A stretch of DNA of 64,000 bases, taken from contig CAVOQC010000002.1 of assembly GCA_963698265.1 (NCBI GenBank), positions 248,001 to 312,000 on the forward strand. The letters are read 5' to 3'. This DNA is from FEB-7 sp963698265. GTDB lineage: Bacteria > Pseudomonadota > Gammaproteobacteria > Burkholderiales > Usitatibacteraceae. The translations under genes and the position numbers were made by a program. Shown piece by piece: positions 54,376 through 62,076 of the stretch (the first letter of the stretch is position 1; every line of letters begins with the position of its first letter). The notes beneath the pieces are model-generated. The model was not told the DNA's origin. It saw only the letters and a list, made by a program, of their open reading frames with translations, and did no database searches.

Positions 54376-54825
54376 TCAGTGCTTTCCCGTGGAGCCGAAA
54401 CCGCCCTCGCCGCGGGCGCTTTCGTCGAACGATTCCACGATGTTCAGCTCCACCTGGACCACCGGGACCACGACGAGCTGCGCGATCCGTTCCATGGGGT
54501 TCACGACGAAGGTTTCCCTGCCGCGGTTCCAGCACGACACGAAGAGCTGGCCCTGGTAGTCCGAATCGATGAGGCCGACGAGGTTGCCGAGCACGATGCC
54601 GTGCTTGTGGCCCAGGCCGGAGCGCGGGATGACCACCGCGGCGTGGCCGGGGTCGGCCACGTGTATCGCGAGCCCGGTGGGCACGAGGGCGCAGTCGCCG
54701 GCCTGCAGGCGGATCGGTTCATCGAGGCATGCGCGCAGGTCGAGCCCCGCGCTTCCGGCGGTCGCGTAGGCAGGCATCTGGGAGCGCATGCGTTCGTCGA
54801 GGATCTTCACGTCGAGTCTCTTCAT
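54376..54825 (-). CDS. dut: dUTP diphosphatase
   Basis: 149 residues with the five trimeric dUTPase motifs: SAGLDLRA, PRSGLGHKHGIVLGN, GLIDSDYQGQL, the RIAQLVVVP strand and the flexible tail ARGEGGFGSTGKH. It hydrolyses dUTP to dUMP, keeping uracil out of DNA and feeding dTMP synthesis. It lies downstream of coaBC, as in many proteobacteria (dfp-dut), with a strong hairpin between them. Confidence 0.95.
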   Translation of the reverse strand: MKRLDVKILDERMRSQMPAYATAGSAGLDLRACLDEPIRLQAGDCALVPTGLAIHVADPGHAAVVIPRSGLGHKHGIVLGNLVGLIDSDYQGQLFVSCWNRGRETFVVNPMERIAQLVVVPVVQVELNIVESFDESARGEGGFGSTGKH

Positions 54826-54852
54826 GGGCGGGGTCGCGGTGCGTCTAAAGGA

Positions 54853-54880
54853 CAGGGCTCCGCGCTCGCGCGGAGCCCTG
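54853..54880 (-). terminator. 12-bp hairpin between coaBC and dut
   Basis: CAGGGCTCCGCG pairs perfectly with CGCGGAGCCCTG around a 4-nt loop. On the minus strand it is followed by TCCTTTAG, a weak U-tract. It may partly terminate coaBC transcripts before dut. Confidence 0.5.
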
Positions 54881-54893
54881 GATGACCGGAGGT

Positions 54894-56123
54894 TCAGGAA
54901 GCCTGCTTGATGGGCGTTACGGTCGCGCTGCCGCGCTTCGCGTCGAAGAGCGCGATCGCGTGTTCGAGGATGGCGTGCGCGACGCGGGACTTGAGCGCGC
55001 GCGCGACGGGATGGGCGCCGTCGTCGTCGTAGATGGTGACCTCGTTCTCCTCGCGGCCGATGGTGTGCTGCACGAGGTTCGCCACGATCATCGGGAGGTT
55101 CTTGGCCTTGCGCTTGGCCTGCGCGTACTCCGCCAGGTTCTCGCTCTCCGCGGCGAAACCGACGCAGAAAGGCCCCCCGGGCATCTTCGCGACCTGCGCG
55201 AGGATGTCGACGGTGGGCTTCAGCTTGATCTCCAGGGGCGCGCCCGACTTCTTGATCTTCCGGGTGGAGGCCACCTCCGGCGTGTAGTCCGCCACGGCCG
55301 CGACGCTGAAGAAGAAGTCGGCCGAAGAGGCGTGGGCATTCACCGCGTTGAGCATCTCGGCCGCGCTCGTCACGTAGACGAAGTGCGTGTTCGCCGGCGG
55401 CGCGAGCAGGGTGGGCCCGGAGACGAGCGTCACGTCCGCACCCAGGGCGGCGGCCGCCTCGGCGAGCGCGTAGCCCATCTTCCCGGAACTCTGGTTGGTG
55501 AAGCCGCGCACCGTGTCGATCGCCTCGAACGTGGGGCCGGCGGTGACCAGCACGCGGCGGCCCGCGAGGCGCTTGGGCGACAGGAAGGCGAGGATGGCGT
55601 GCAGGAGTTCCTCGGGCTCGAGCAGGCGACCCATGCCCGTCTCCCCGCAGGCCTGCTCGCCCGCGGCCGGGCCGAGCACCGCCACGCCGTCGGCACGCAG
55701 CACATGGAGGTTGCGTTGCGTGGCCGGGTTGTCCCACATCTCCCGGTTCATCGCGGGTGCGACCAGCAGCGGGCAGGCGCGCGCGAGGCAGGCCGTGGAA
55801 AGCAGGTCGTCCGCGAGCCCGTGGGCGAGCTTCGCCAGGAAGTCCGCGCTCGCCGGTGCGATCACGATCGCATCCATGCCGCGCGAAAGCTCGATGTGCG
55901 CCATGGCATTCGGGAAGCTCGCATCCCACAGGTCGGTCGCGACCGGCTTGCCGGTGAGCGCCTGGAAGGTCGCGGGCGTGACGAACTTCGTGCCGGCCTC
56001 TGTCATCGCGACCTGCACTTCGACGTTATTGCGGATGAGCGTCCGCGCGAGTTCCGCCACCTTGTAGGCGGCGATGCCTCCGGTCACCCCCAGCAGAACG
56101 CGGCGCTTTCCCGTTTCGTCCAT
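54894..56123 (-). CDS. coaBC: Bifunctional phosphopantothenoylcysteine decarboxylase/synthetase CoaBC
   Basis: 409 residues. The CoaC flavoprotein half (about 1-190) has LLGVTGGIAAYK, the catalytic-His region SHIELSRGMD-like HIELSRG and PAMNREMWDNPATQ. The CoaB synthetase half (about 195-400) has RRVLVTAGPTFEAIDTVRGFTNQSSGKMG and the KKSGAPLEIKLKPTVDIL segment. It makes 4'-phosphopantetheine for CoA. The ATG at 56123 follows a TAGAAT by only 6 nt. It is divergent from radC, the usual pairing. Confidence 0.96.
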   Translation of the reverse strand: MDETGKRRVLLGVTGGIAAYKVAELARTLIRNNVEVQVAMTEAGTKFVTPATFQALTGKPVATDLWDASFPNAMAHIELSRGMDAIVIAPASADFLAKLAHGLADDLLSTACLARACPLLVAPAMNREMWDNPATQRNLHVLRADGVAVLGPAAGEQACGETGMGRLLEPEELLHAILAFLSPKRLAGRRVLVTAGPTFEAIDTVRGFTNQSSGKMGYALAEAAAALGADVTLVSGPTLLAPPANTHFVYVTSAAEMLNAVNAHASSADFFFSVAAVADYTPEVASTRKIKKSGAPLEIKLKPTVDILAQVAKMPGGPFCVGFAAESENLAEYAQAKRKAKNLPMIVANLVQHTIGREENEVTIYDDDGAHPVARALKSRVAHAILEHAIALFDAKRGSATVTPIKQAS

Positions 56124-56129
56124 CGAAGC

Positions 56130-56135
56130 ATTCTA
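56130..56135 (-). promoter_or_regulatory. coaBC: -10-like hexamer (TAGAAT) 6 nt before coaBC
   Basis: On the minus strand TAGAAT, 6 nt, then ATG. Consistent with a leaderless coaBC mRNA; no -35 consensus. Confidence 0.4.
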
Positions 56136-56154
56136 CAAGAGAGAGTCCCGCTCC

Positions 56155-56829
56155 ATGGCCCACGCCCCATGGCCCGCCGCCGGCCGGCCCCGCGAACGCC
56201 TCTTCGCCCACGGACCGGCCTGCCTGTCCGACGCGGAACTCGTCGCCCTGATGCTGCGCACGGGGGTCGCGGGCCGTCCGGTCTCCGCGGTCGCGGTCGC
56301 GTTGCTTGCCCGCTTCGGGCGCGTGTCCCGCCTCCTCTCGGCTCCCCTGCCGGAGGTGGCTGCGGTCCCTGGCGTCGGGCCGGTCCGCGCCGCCCAGCTC
56401 GTCGTTGCCATGGAGCTCGCCCGGCGGTCCCTCGACGAGCAGATGCAGGCCCGGGACAGCCTGGCATCGCCTGCCGCCGTGCGCGGCTATCTCCGGCTGC
56501 GCATGCAGCACCTCGGGCACGAGGTCTTCTGGGCGGTGTTCCTCGACGCCCAGAACCGGGTCATCGCGGCCGAGGAGTTGTTTCGCGGCACGCTCACGCA
56601 GACGAGCGTCTATCCCCGGGAGGTCGTAAAGCAAGCGCTCGCCCACAATGCCGCCGGGGTCATCCTGGCCCATAACCATCCCTCGGGGGTGGCGGAACCT
56701 TCCGTTCAGGATCAATCCCTTACGCGCTCCCTCGCGGAATCCCTGGCGCTCGTGGACGTGAAGGTCCTCGACCACTTCATCGTCGCGCCCGGGGCCTTCC
56801 TGTCGTTCGCCGAGCGCGGGCTGCTCTGA
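56155..56829 (+). CDS. radC: RadC family JAB1/MPN-domain protein
   Basis: 224 residues. Helix-hairpin-helix part at about 60-90 (VAAVPGVGPVRAAQLV). The C-terminal JAMM-like domain has E-V-F-W near 125 and HNHPSG ... D (metal ligands) near 175-190. The family's molecular role is unknown; the old link to repair is doubtful. I chose the ATG at 56155; the frame is open further upstream but overlaps the coaBC start region and is not conserved. Confidence 0.93.
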   Translation: MAHAPWPAAGRPRERLFAHGPACLSDAELVALMLRTGVAGRPVSAVAVALLARFGRVSRLLSAPLPEVAAVPGVGPVRAAQLVVAMELARRSLDEQMQARDSLASPAAVRGYLRLRMQHLGHEVFWAVFLDAQNRVIAAEELFRGTLTQTSVYPREVVKQALAHNAAGVILAHNHPSGVAEPSVQDQSLTRSLAESLALVDVKVLDHFIVAPGAFLSFAERGLL

Positions 56830-56852
56830 AAGGCACCCCCGGTGAATACGGG

Positions 56853-56882
56853 TTGAGGCGCAGGGGAGCCGTGGGCTATAAT
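56853..56882 (+). promoter_or_regulatory. Sigma-70 promoter of rpmB-rpmG
   Basis: TTGAGG (56853-56858), an 18-bp spacer and TATAAT (56877-56882), giving a leader of about 42 nt. Confidence 0.7.
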
Positions 56883-56931
56883 CTCGGGCTTTCCGCCTCG
56901 GCATTTCGGGGCGATGGAACGGAGAAATCCC

Positions 56932-57168
56932 ATGTCTCGAGTCTGCCAAGTCACCGGCAAGGGGCCCATCGTGGGCAACCACGTGTCCCACGCCAACAAC
57001 AAGACCAAGCGCCGCTACCTGCCGAACCTGCAGTACCGCAGGCTCTGGGTCGAAAGCGAGAACCGCTACGTGAAGCTGCGGCTCACGAACGCAGGCCTTC
57101 GCCTCATCGACAAGAAGGGCATCGACGTGGTGCTGGCCGACATGCGCGCCCGCGGCCTCGCGATCTAG
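56932..57168 (+). CDS. rpmB: 50S ribosomal protein L28
   Basis: 78 residues: SRVCQVTGKGPIVGN, SHANNKTKRRYLPNLQ, then KLRLTNAGLRLIDKKG. The zinc cysteine pairs of C+ forms are missing. GGAGA precedes the ATG at 56932; the upstream six codons in frame (MERRNP) contain the ribosome site and are not coding. rpmG follows 11 bp later. Confidence 0.97.
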   Translation: MSRVCQVTGKGPIVGNHVSHANNKTKRRYLPNLQYRRLWVESENRYVKLRLTNAGLRLIDKKGIDVVLADMRARGLAI

Positions 57169-57179
57169 GGGGGACGGAC

Positions 57180-57335
57180 ATGCGCGAAAAAATCAAGCTC
57201 GAATCCAGCGCCGGCACGGGCCATTTCTACACGACGACCAAGAACAAGAAGACCAAGCCGGAGAAGATCGAGATCATGAAATACGATCCCAAGGCCCGCA
57301 AGCACGTGACCTACAAGGAAACGAAGCTCAAGTAG
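57180..57335 (+). CDS. rpmG: 50S ribosomal protein L33
   Basis: 51 residues: REKIKLESSAGTGHFYTTTK, NKKTKPEKIEIMKYDPKARKH and the KETKLK end. It has no cysteines, so it is the zinc-free form. It follows rpmB and is closed by an intrinsic terminator at 57369. Confidence 0.97.
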   Translation: MREKIKLESSAGTGHFYTTTKNKKTKPEKIEIMKYDPKARKHVTYKETKLK

Positions 57336-57368
57336 CTTCCCGCGTTTCCTCGCGCGGCCTGCGAACGA

Positions 57369-57396
57369 AGCCCCGCCTCGGCGGGGCTTTTCGTTT
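57369..57396 (+). terminator. Intrinsic terminator of rpmB-rpmG
   Basis: AGCCCCGC (57369-57376) pairs with GCGGGGCT (57381-57388) around CTCG, followed by TTTTCGTTT. Only the plus strand has the T's. Confidence 0.8.
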
Positions 57397-57416
57397 GCGG
57401 GGCGCGCGAGCCGCGT

Positions 57417-58886
57417 TCAGGGAGGCGTGCCGGCATCGAGGGCGAGCGCCCGTCGATCGATGCCCTTCACCATCGCCCGGAAGAGCACGCGGTGCGCCGG
57501 GAACATGGCGAACCAGTACGCGAGTCCCCAGACGCCGGCCGGGTGCCAGTAGGCCGTCATGGCCAGGCGGCGCTCCCCGGGCGCGGTCTCCTCGATCTCG
57601 AACTCGAGCACGCCCGCACCGGGAGCCTTCATGCCGAAGGCGAGCGTGAGGCGGCGCTCCGGTTCCGCACTGGTGACGCGCCAGGAGTCGATCACGTCGC
57701 CCACGCGCACCTCGTCCGGATCTCGCCGCCCGCGGTTCAGCGCGATGCCGCCAAGCAACCAGTCGGCCAGCTCGCGAAGCGTCCACAGGAAATCGTACGC
57801 GTAATAGCGGTTCTTCCCGCCGATCGCGGCGATCACGCGCCACAGGGCCTGCGCGCTTGCCGGCGTGCGGATCTCGGCGCCCGCGCGCTTGGCGTAGTAG
57901 GCGTAGTCGGGCCGATGGTCGCGGAACATGAAGGCGCCCTCGGTCCAGCGCGAGGCGACCGCATGGCGCGCCTCCGAGGCGAGCGCGGCCCGCACGGATT
58001 CGTCGAAGCCGAGCAGGCGCTGGGGAATGAGCGCGCGCAGCGCGGCATCGTCGGCGGCGAAGTCGTGCTTCAGCCCGCCGATGAGCGCGCGCGCGATGTT
58101 GGCCGGAACCGCCGTGACGAACTTGAGCCAGTACGCGGAGAGTTCCGGCGTGAGCACCGGCACCGGCAGGATCCACGGCTCGCGCCGGCCCAGGATGCGG
58201 CAGATGGCGCGCATCATCGCCTCGTAGGTGAGCGTCTCCGGGCCGGCGGCGTCATAGATGCCGCCCGCCATCTCCGGAATGGCCGGAGCCTCGACGAGGT
58301 AGCGCAGGAGGTTGTCGAGCGCGATCGGAGGCGACTTGGCCCTGACCCAGCGTGGCGTCACCATGACGGGCAGGTGCAGGACGAGATCGCGCATCACCTC
58401 GAAGGCGGCCGATCCCGGCCCCAGGATGATGCCGGCGCGGATTTCCGTAACCGGCACGGGATGGGCCCGGAGCCGCTCGCCCGTGTCGCGGCGCGACAGG
58501 AGGTGCTCGGAGTTCGCTCCCGCCGGGACGAGGCCGCCCAGGTAGACGATGCGTTTCACGCCGGCGGCCGCGCAGGCGCGCGCGAAATTCCCCGCTGCCT
58601 CGAGATCCAGCCTGCCGAATGCGGCGCCGGCCGACATCGAGTGCACGAGGTAGTAGGCGACGTCGATGCCCGCGACCGCTTCGGGAAGCGTCTCGGGCTT
58701 CAGGGCATCCGCGGGGCGTATCTCGACGCCTTCCCATCCGCGAGCCTCGAGCACCTTGCGATTGCGGGCGGCGGCGCGCACGCGCCACCCCCGCGCCGCA
58801 AGCGCGGGAACCAGGTGGCTTCCGATGTAGCCGCTCGCGCCGAAGACGAGCGCGGAGCCCGGTGCGTTGTCGGTCGGGGTCCCGAT
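57417..58886 (-). CDS. NAD(P)-binding SDR with C-terminal DUF2867 domain; no canonical start
   Basis: The N-terminal ~320 residues are an extended/atypical SDR: SALVFGASGYIG near 11-22 (nucleotide loop), KRIVYLGGLVPAG, then the DUF2867 domain with SWRVTSAEPERRLTLAFGMK and GVWGLAYWF. The first canonical start in frame is the GTG at 58781, but that would delete the GASGYIG loop. Upstream the frame is open back to the desaturase stop (58893-58895), which is in the same frame, and has no ATG, GTG or TTG. I therefore set the start at an ATC (58886), which gives 489 residues, a normal family length. A sequence error or non-AUG start is possible. Confidence 0.75.
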   Translation of the reverse strand: MGTPTDNAPGSALVFGASGYIGSHLVPALAARGWRVRAAARNRKVLEARGWEGVEIRPADALKPETLPEAVAGIDVAYYLVHSMSAGAAFGRLDLEAAGNFARACAAAGVKRIVYLGGLVPAGANSEHLLSRRDTGERLRAHPVPVTEIRAGIILGPGSAAFEVMRDLVLHLPVMVTPRWVRAKSPPIALDNLLRYLVEAPAIPEMAGGIYDAAGPETLTYEAMMRAICRILGRREPWILPVPVLTPELSAYWLKFVTAVPANIARALIGGLKHDFAADDAALRALIPQRLLGFDESVRAALASEARHAVASRWTEGAFMFRDHRPDYAYYAKRAGAEIRTPASAQALWRVIAAIGGKNRYYAYDFLWTLRELADWLLGGIALNRGRRDPDEVRVGDVIDSWRVTSAEPERRLTLAFGMKAPGAGVLEFEIEETAPGERRLAMTAYWHPAGVWGLAYWFAMFPAHRVLFRAMVKGIDRRALALDAGTPP

Positions 58887-58892
58887 GGCGCG

Positions 58893-60074
58893 TCAGGCTG
58901 CGGCGTAGCGCCGCAGGCGTTGCGAGAATTCCGCGAGCGCCTCGATGCCGCTCGCCTCGGCGCGGTCGCACCAGCTGCGAAGCTGCTGCACGAGTTGCTC
59001 CGTGGAGAGCGTCGAGCGCTCCCAGGTCCTGGCGAGTTCCTCGCGCATCCGGTACCAGGTCGCGAGCTGCGGGCTGGACTCGAGCGCGAGGGCGACGGCC
59101 TCGTGTTCCGCGGGAAGCTGGGCATTGCCGCGCGTCACCCACTGGCGCAGGCGCTTCGCCGTCGCGTTGTCCGCGAAGAGCTGCTTCTCGCGCAGCTTCG
59201 CCACCTCCTCGTTCCAGGCGACCTTCATGGACTTCGCGTACTTCGCCAGCACCTCGTAGCGGTTGGTCGCGATGGCCTGGAGCGTGAGCGCGTCCACTTC
59301 CGGCTTGGAGGGGTCGAGCTTCACCTTGGGCGGCAGCTTCTTCGCGCGAGCGAGCCCCGCGGCGGAGAGCGCCCGGATGTAGAGCCAGCCCAGGTCGAAC
59401 TCGTACCAGCGAACCGAGAACTTGGCCGAGGTCGGGAAGGCGTGGTGGTTGTTGTGCAGCTCCTCGCCGCCGATCCATGCCGCGACCGGAACGATGTTGG
59501 TGCTCGCATCCTCGGTCTGGAAGTTGCGGTAGCCCCAGAAGTGGCCGATGCCGTTGATCACGCCGGCGGCCCAGAACGGGATCCACGCCATCTGGATGCC
59601 GAACATGAGGGCGCCCGGCACCACGCCGAAGAGCGCGATGTCGGCCGCGGCCATCAGGATGATCCCGAACTTGTGGTACGGCGTGTAGATCGTGCGCTCG
59701 AGCCAGTCGTCGGGCGTGCCGTGCCCGTAGCGCGTCATCGTCTCGGGATGGCGGGACTCGCGCACGTAGAGCATCACGCCGCGGAAGAGCACGCGATTGA
59801 TGCCGTAGAACTGCGGGCTGTGCGGGTCCTCTGCCGTATCGCATTTCGCGTGGTGCTTGCGGTGAATGGCGGCCCATTCCTTGGTGATCATGCCGGTGGT
59901 GAGCCACATCCAGAGGCGGAAGAAGTGCGCGACGGCCGGATGCAGGTCGAGCGACCGGTGCGCCTGGCAGCGGTGCAGGTAGAGCGTCACCCCCGCGATG
60001 GTGATCTGCGTGAGGATGACGAGCGCGATCAGGTCGCCCCACCAGGGTAGGTCCAGCAAGCCTTGCAGCATCAT
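58893..60074 (-). CDS. Acyl-CoA/fatty acid desaturase with ISL3-transposase-like C-terminus
   Basis: 393 residues. The membrane desaturase part has the three histidine boxes HRCQAH (34-39), HRKHHAKCD (71-79) and ELHNNHHAFP (205-214), as in delta-9 acyl-CoA/acyl-lipid desaturases. Residues about 262-393 are an extra soluble domain (LTLQAIATNRYEVLAKYAK; LRSWCDRAEASGIEALAEF) that resembles the C-terminal segment of ISL3-family transposases. The enzyme introduces a double bond with di-iron and O2 and adjusts membrane fluidity. The SDR gene follows in the same frame directly after the stop. Confidence 0.9.
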   Translation of the reverse strand: MMLQGLLDLPWWGDLIALVILTQITIAGVTLYLHRCQAHRSLDLHPAVAHFFRLWMWLTTGMITKEWAAIHRKHHAKCDTAEDPHSPQFYGINRVLFRGVMLYVRESRHPETMTRYGHGTPDDWLERTIYTPYHKFGIILMAAADIALFGVVPGALMFGIQMAWIPFWAAGVINGIGHFWGYRNFQTEDASTNIVPVAAWIGGEELHNNHHAFPTSAKFSVRWYEFDLGWLYIRALSAAGLARAKKLPPKVKLDPSKPEVDALTLQAIATNRYEVLAKYAKSMKVAWNEEVAKLREKQLFADNATAKRLRQWVTRGNAQLPAEHEAVALALESSPQLATWYRMREELARTWERSTLSTEQLVQQLRSWCDRAEASGIEALAEFSQRLRRYAAA

Positions 60075-60227
60075 CGAGGGCGCCTTTCGGGATACCCGTT
60101 CGGCGACGGGTTCGGGGAATTCGGATGGCCCGCGTGCGAAGCCTGGTCGGTTCTATAGGGGGCCAACCGGTTCCGCGATTCTATCCCAATGGTGTCCGGC
60201 AACCGGCCTGGAAAGGGAAGGAACCGC

Positions 60228-61517
60228 CTAAGCTGCTGGTTTGACGGGAGTATCCGGCGGCGCCCCCGTCCCGAGCAGCCGGACATCGCGCTGCGGGAAC
60301 GGAATCTCGATACCCTCGGCCCGGAACGCCCGGAGCGCTTCCTTGAGAATGGCGCCGCGCAGCGACAACTGGCCCTTGTCCGGATCGGCGATCCAGATGC
60401 CCAGCTCGATCTCCACGCCGTTGTCGCCCAGGGCGGTGATCCAGGCGGCCGGAGGCGGGTCCTCCAGCACGCGGGGCTGGCGATGCGCGGCCTCCAGGAG
60501 CAGCTCGAACACCCGGTCGATGTCGGAGGCGTATCCCACGCCCACCTTCACCCGCAGCAGCACCTGGCGGTCGGTGTAGGAATGGTTGGTCACGCTCTGC
60601 GTGATCATCGTCTCGTTGGGAATGATCGATTCCGTGCCGTCGAGGCTGCGGATCACCGTGTAGCGCGAGGCGATCGCCTTCACCTCGCCCTGCCGGTTGT
60701 CGACCGTGACGAAGTCGCCGATGCGTATGGAGCGGTCGAGCAGGATGATGAATCCGCTCACGTAGTTGCTCGCGATCTTCTGCAGGCCGAATCCAAGACC
60801 TACGCCGAGCGCGCCGCCGAAGACGGAGAGCGCGGTGATGTCGATGCCCACGATCGGCAACGCCACCAGGATCGCGAGCAGGAACGCGACCGCCCGCACC
60901 AGCTTCGCGACGACGACGCGGGTGGACAGCGCGAGCCTTTCCGTGGCGAGCACCCGCCCCTCGACCAGGTTCGCGAGCCACAGGGAGATCGCGAGCGTGA
61001 TGGCGACCGATACGACGCCCTGCATCACGAGCAGGAGCGAGATGCGCTGCTCGCCGACGCTGAAGGCCACCGACTCGAGCGCCTCCCAGACCTCCGGGAG
61101 CAGGCCGGTGACGTGGAGCGCCACCCCGAGCCACATCGCGGTCGCCACGGTGCGCTCCGTCCCGCGCAGGATCGCGCCCTGCGGCAGGACGTGGCGCAGC
61201 ACGTACATCGAGAAGCGGATGATCGCGAAGGCGGCGAGGAGCGTGATCGCCACGTCGATGAAGGGCGTCTCGTGGGACTTGCGCAGCAGCAGGCGCAGGC
61301 CCCAGATGATCGCGAGGGCGGCGAGCGGGAAGGCGACGCGGTCGAAGCCGCCGGTGCCGAACTTCCAGAGCTCCCTGGCCGCCACGCGGCGGCGCAGCAT
61401 CCCGCCCGCGAGCCACCCCAGCCCGATGCCCGCCACGATGACCGCGAGCTGGGCGAGGCCCTCCAGGGTGGTGGCCTGCTGGGCGAAGGCCTCGAACGTG
61501 GTCTCGAGCGGGGTCAT
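60228..61517 (-). CDS. Mechanosensitive ion channel, MscS family
   Basis: 429 residues. About five or six N-terminal helices are followed by the MscS pore helix (GGALGVGLGFGLQKIASNYVSGFIILLDRSI region, split here) with the glycine/alanine packing pattern. The beta domain (IRIGDFVTVDNRQGEVKAI) and a C-terminal alpha/beta cage end with GTGAPPDTPV. It opens on membrane stretch to release solutes in hypo-osmotic shock. TACAAT lies 9 nt before the ATG on this strand, so the mRNA leader may be very short. Confidence 0.92.
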   Translation of the reverse strand: MTPLETTFEAFAQQATTLEGLAQLAVIVAGIGLGWLAGGMLRRRVAARELWKFGTGGFDRVAFPLAALAIIWGLRLLLRKSHETPFIDVAITLLAAFAIIRFSMYVLRHVLPQGAILRGTERTVATAMWLGVALHVTGLLPEVWEALESVAFSVGEQRISLLLVMQGVVSVAITLAISLWLANLVEGRVLATERLALSTRVVVAKLVRAVAFLLAILVALPIVGIDITALSVFGGALGVGLGFGLQKIASNYVSGFIILLDRSIRIGDFVTVDNRQGEVKAIASRYTVIRSLDGTESIIPNETMITQSVTNHSYTDRQVLLRVKVGVGYASDIDRVFELLLEAAHRQPRVLEDPPPAAWITALGDNGVEIELGIWIADPDKGQLSLRGAILKEALRAFRAEGIEIPFPQRDVRLLGTGAPPDTPVKPAA

Positions 61518-61524
61518 GGCCGGA

Positions 61525-62076
61525 TCATTGTAGACGCCGCGCCTGCTGGCGATGCCGCTCGAAGTCGCGTGCGAAGCGTTCGGCGAGTTCCGGATCGCCC
61601 GAGATCACGACGATGTTCTCGGCGTTGCGCTCCTGCGCCGCCTGCGTGAAGTTGAAGCTCCCGGTGACGACCACGCCGGCGGGCGTGCCGGCGTCGACGA
61701 GCACCACCTTGTGGTGGAAGGCGGCGTGCTCGCCGTTGAGCCAGATGCGCACGCCCGCGCGGTCGAGCGTGCGCAGCACCGGGAATCCGCCGGCCTCGTG
61801 CTGCTTCGCGTCCCCGACGAGATCCACCGCCACGCCGCGCCGCGCCGCTTTCGCGAGCGCCGAGGCGATGGTCCGGTTGGTGAAGAGATAGGCCCCGACG
61901 CGGACCGACTGCCGCGCGGCCGCGATGCGCTCGGCGATCACGCGGGCCACGTCGTCGCCCGGCGTGAAGTAGGCCTGCACGCGCGGCAGCGCCTCCGCAG
62001 ACGCGGCGCGAGGCGAGGGCTGCGCGGCGACCGCCGTCGCGACGCCGAGGGCCAGCGCGCAGAGCAGCGTTCTCAC
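61525..62076 (-). CDS. Secreted phospholipase D-family nuclease (Nuc-like)
   Basis: 183 residues. The N-terminal ~18 form a signal peptide. A single PLD HKD motif follows (HHKVVLVD; H-x-K-x4-D near residues 121-129) with downstream GSFNFTQAAQERNAEN, as in Nuc/Bfil endonucleases, which act as dimers to complete the active site. It would cut nucleic acids in the periplasm or outside. The ATG overlaps the stop of the rRNA methyltransferase gene (ATGA). Confidence 0.85.
   Translation of the reverse strand: MRTLLCALALGVATAVAAQPSPRAASAEALPRVQAYFTPGDDVARVIAERIAAARQSVRVGAYLFTNRTIASALAKAARRGVAVDLVGDAKQHEAGGFPVLRTLDRAGVRIWLNGEHAAFHHKVVLVDAGTPAGVVVTGSFNFTQAAQERNAENIVVISGDPELAERFARDFERHRQQARRLQ
61527..61532 (-). 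promoter_or_regulatory. -10-like hexamer (TACAAT) 9 nt before mscS
   Basis: On the minus strand TACAAT, then 9 nt, then ATG. It lies inside the last codons of the PLD gene. Weak but part of a recurrent pattern. Confidence 0.3.
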
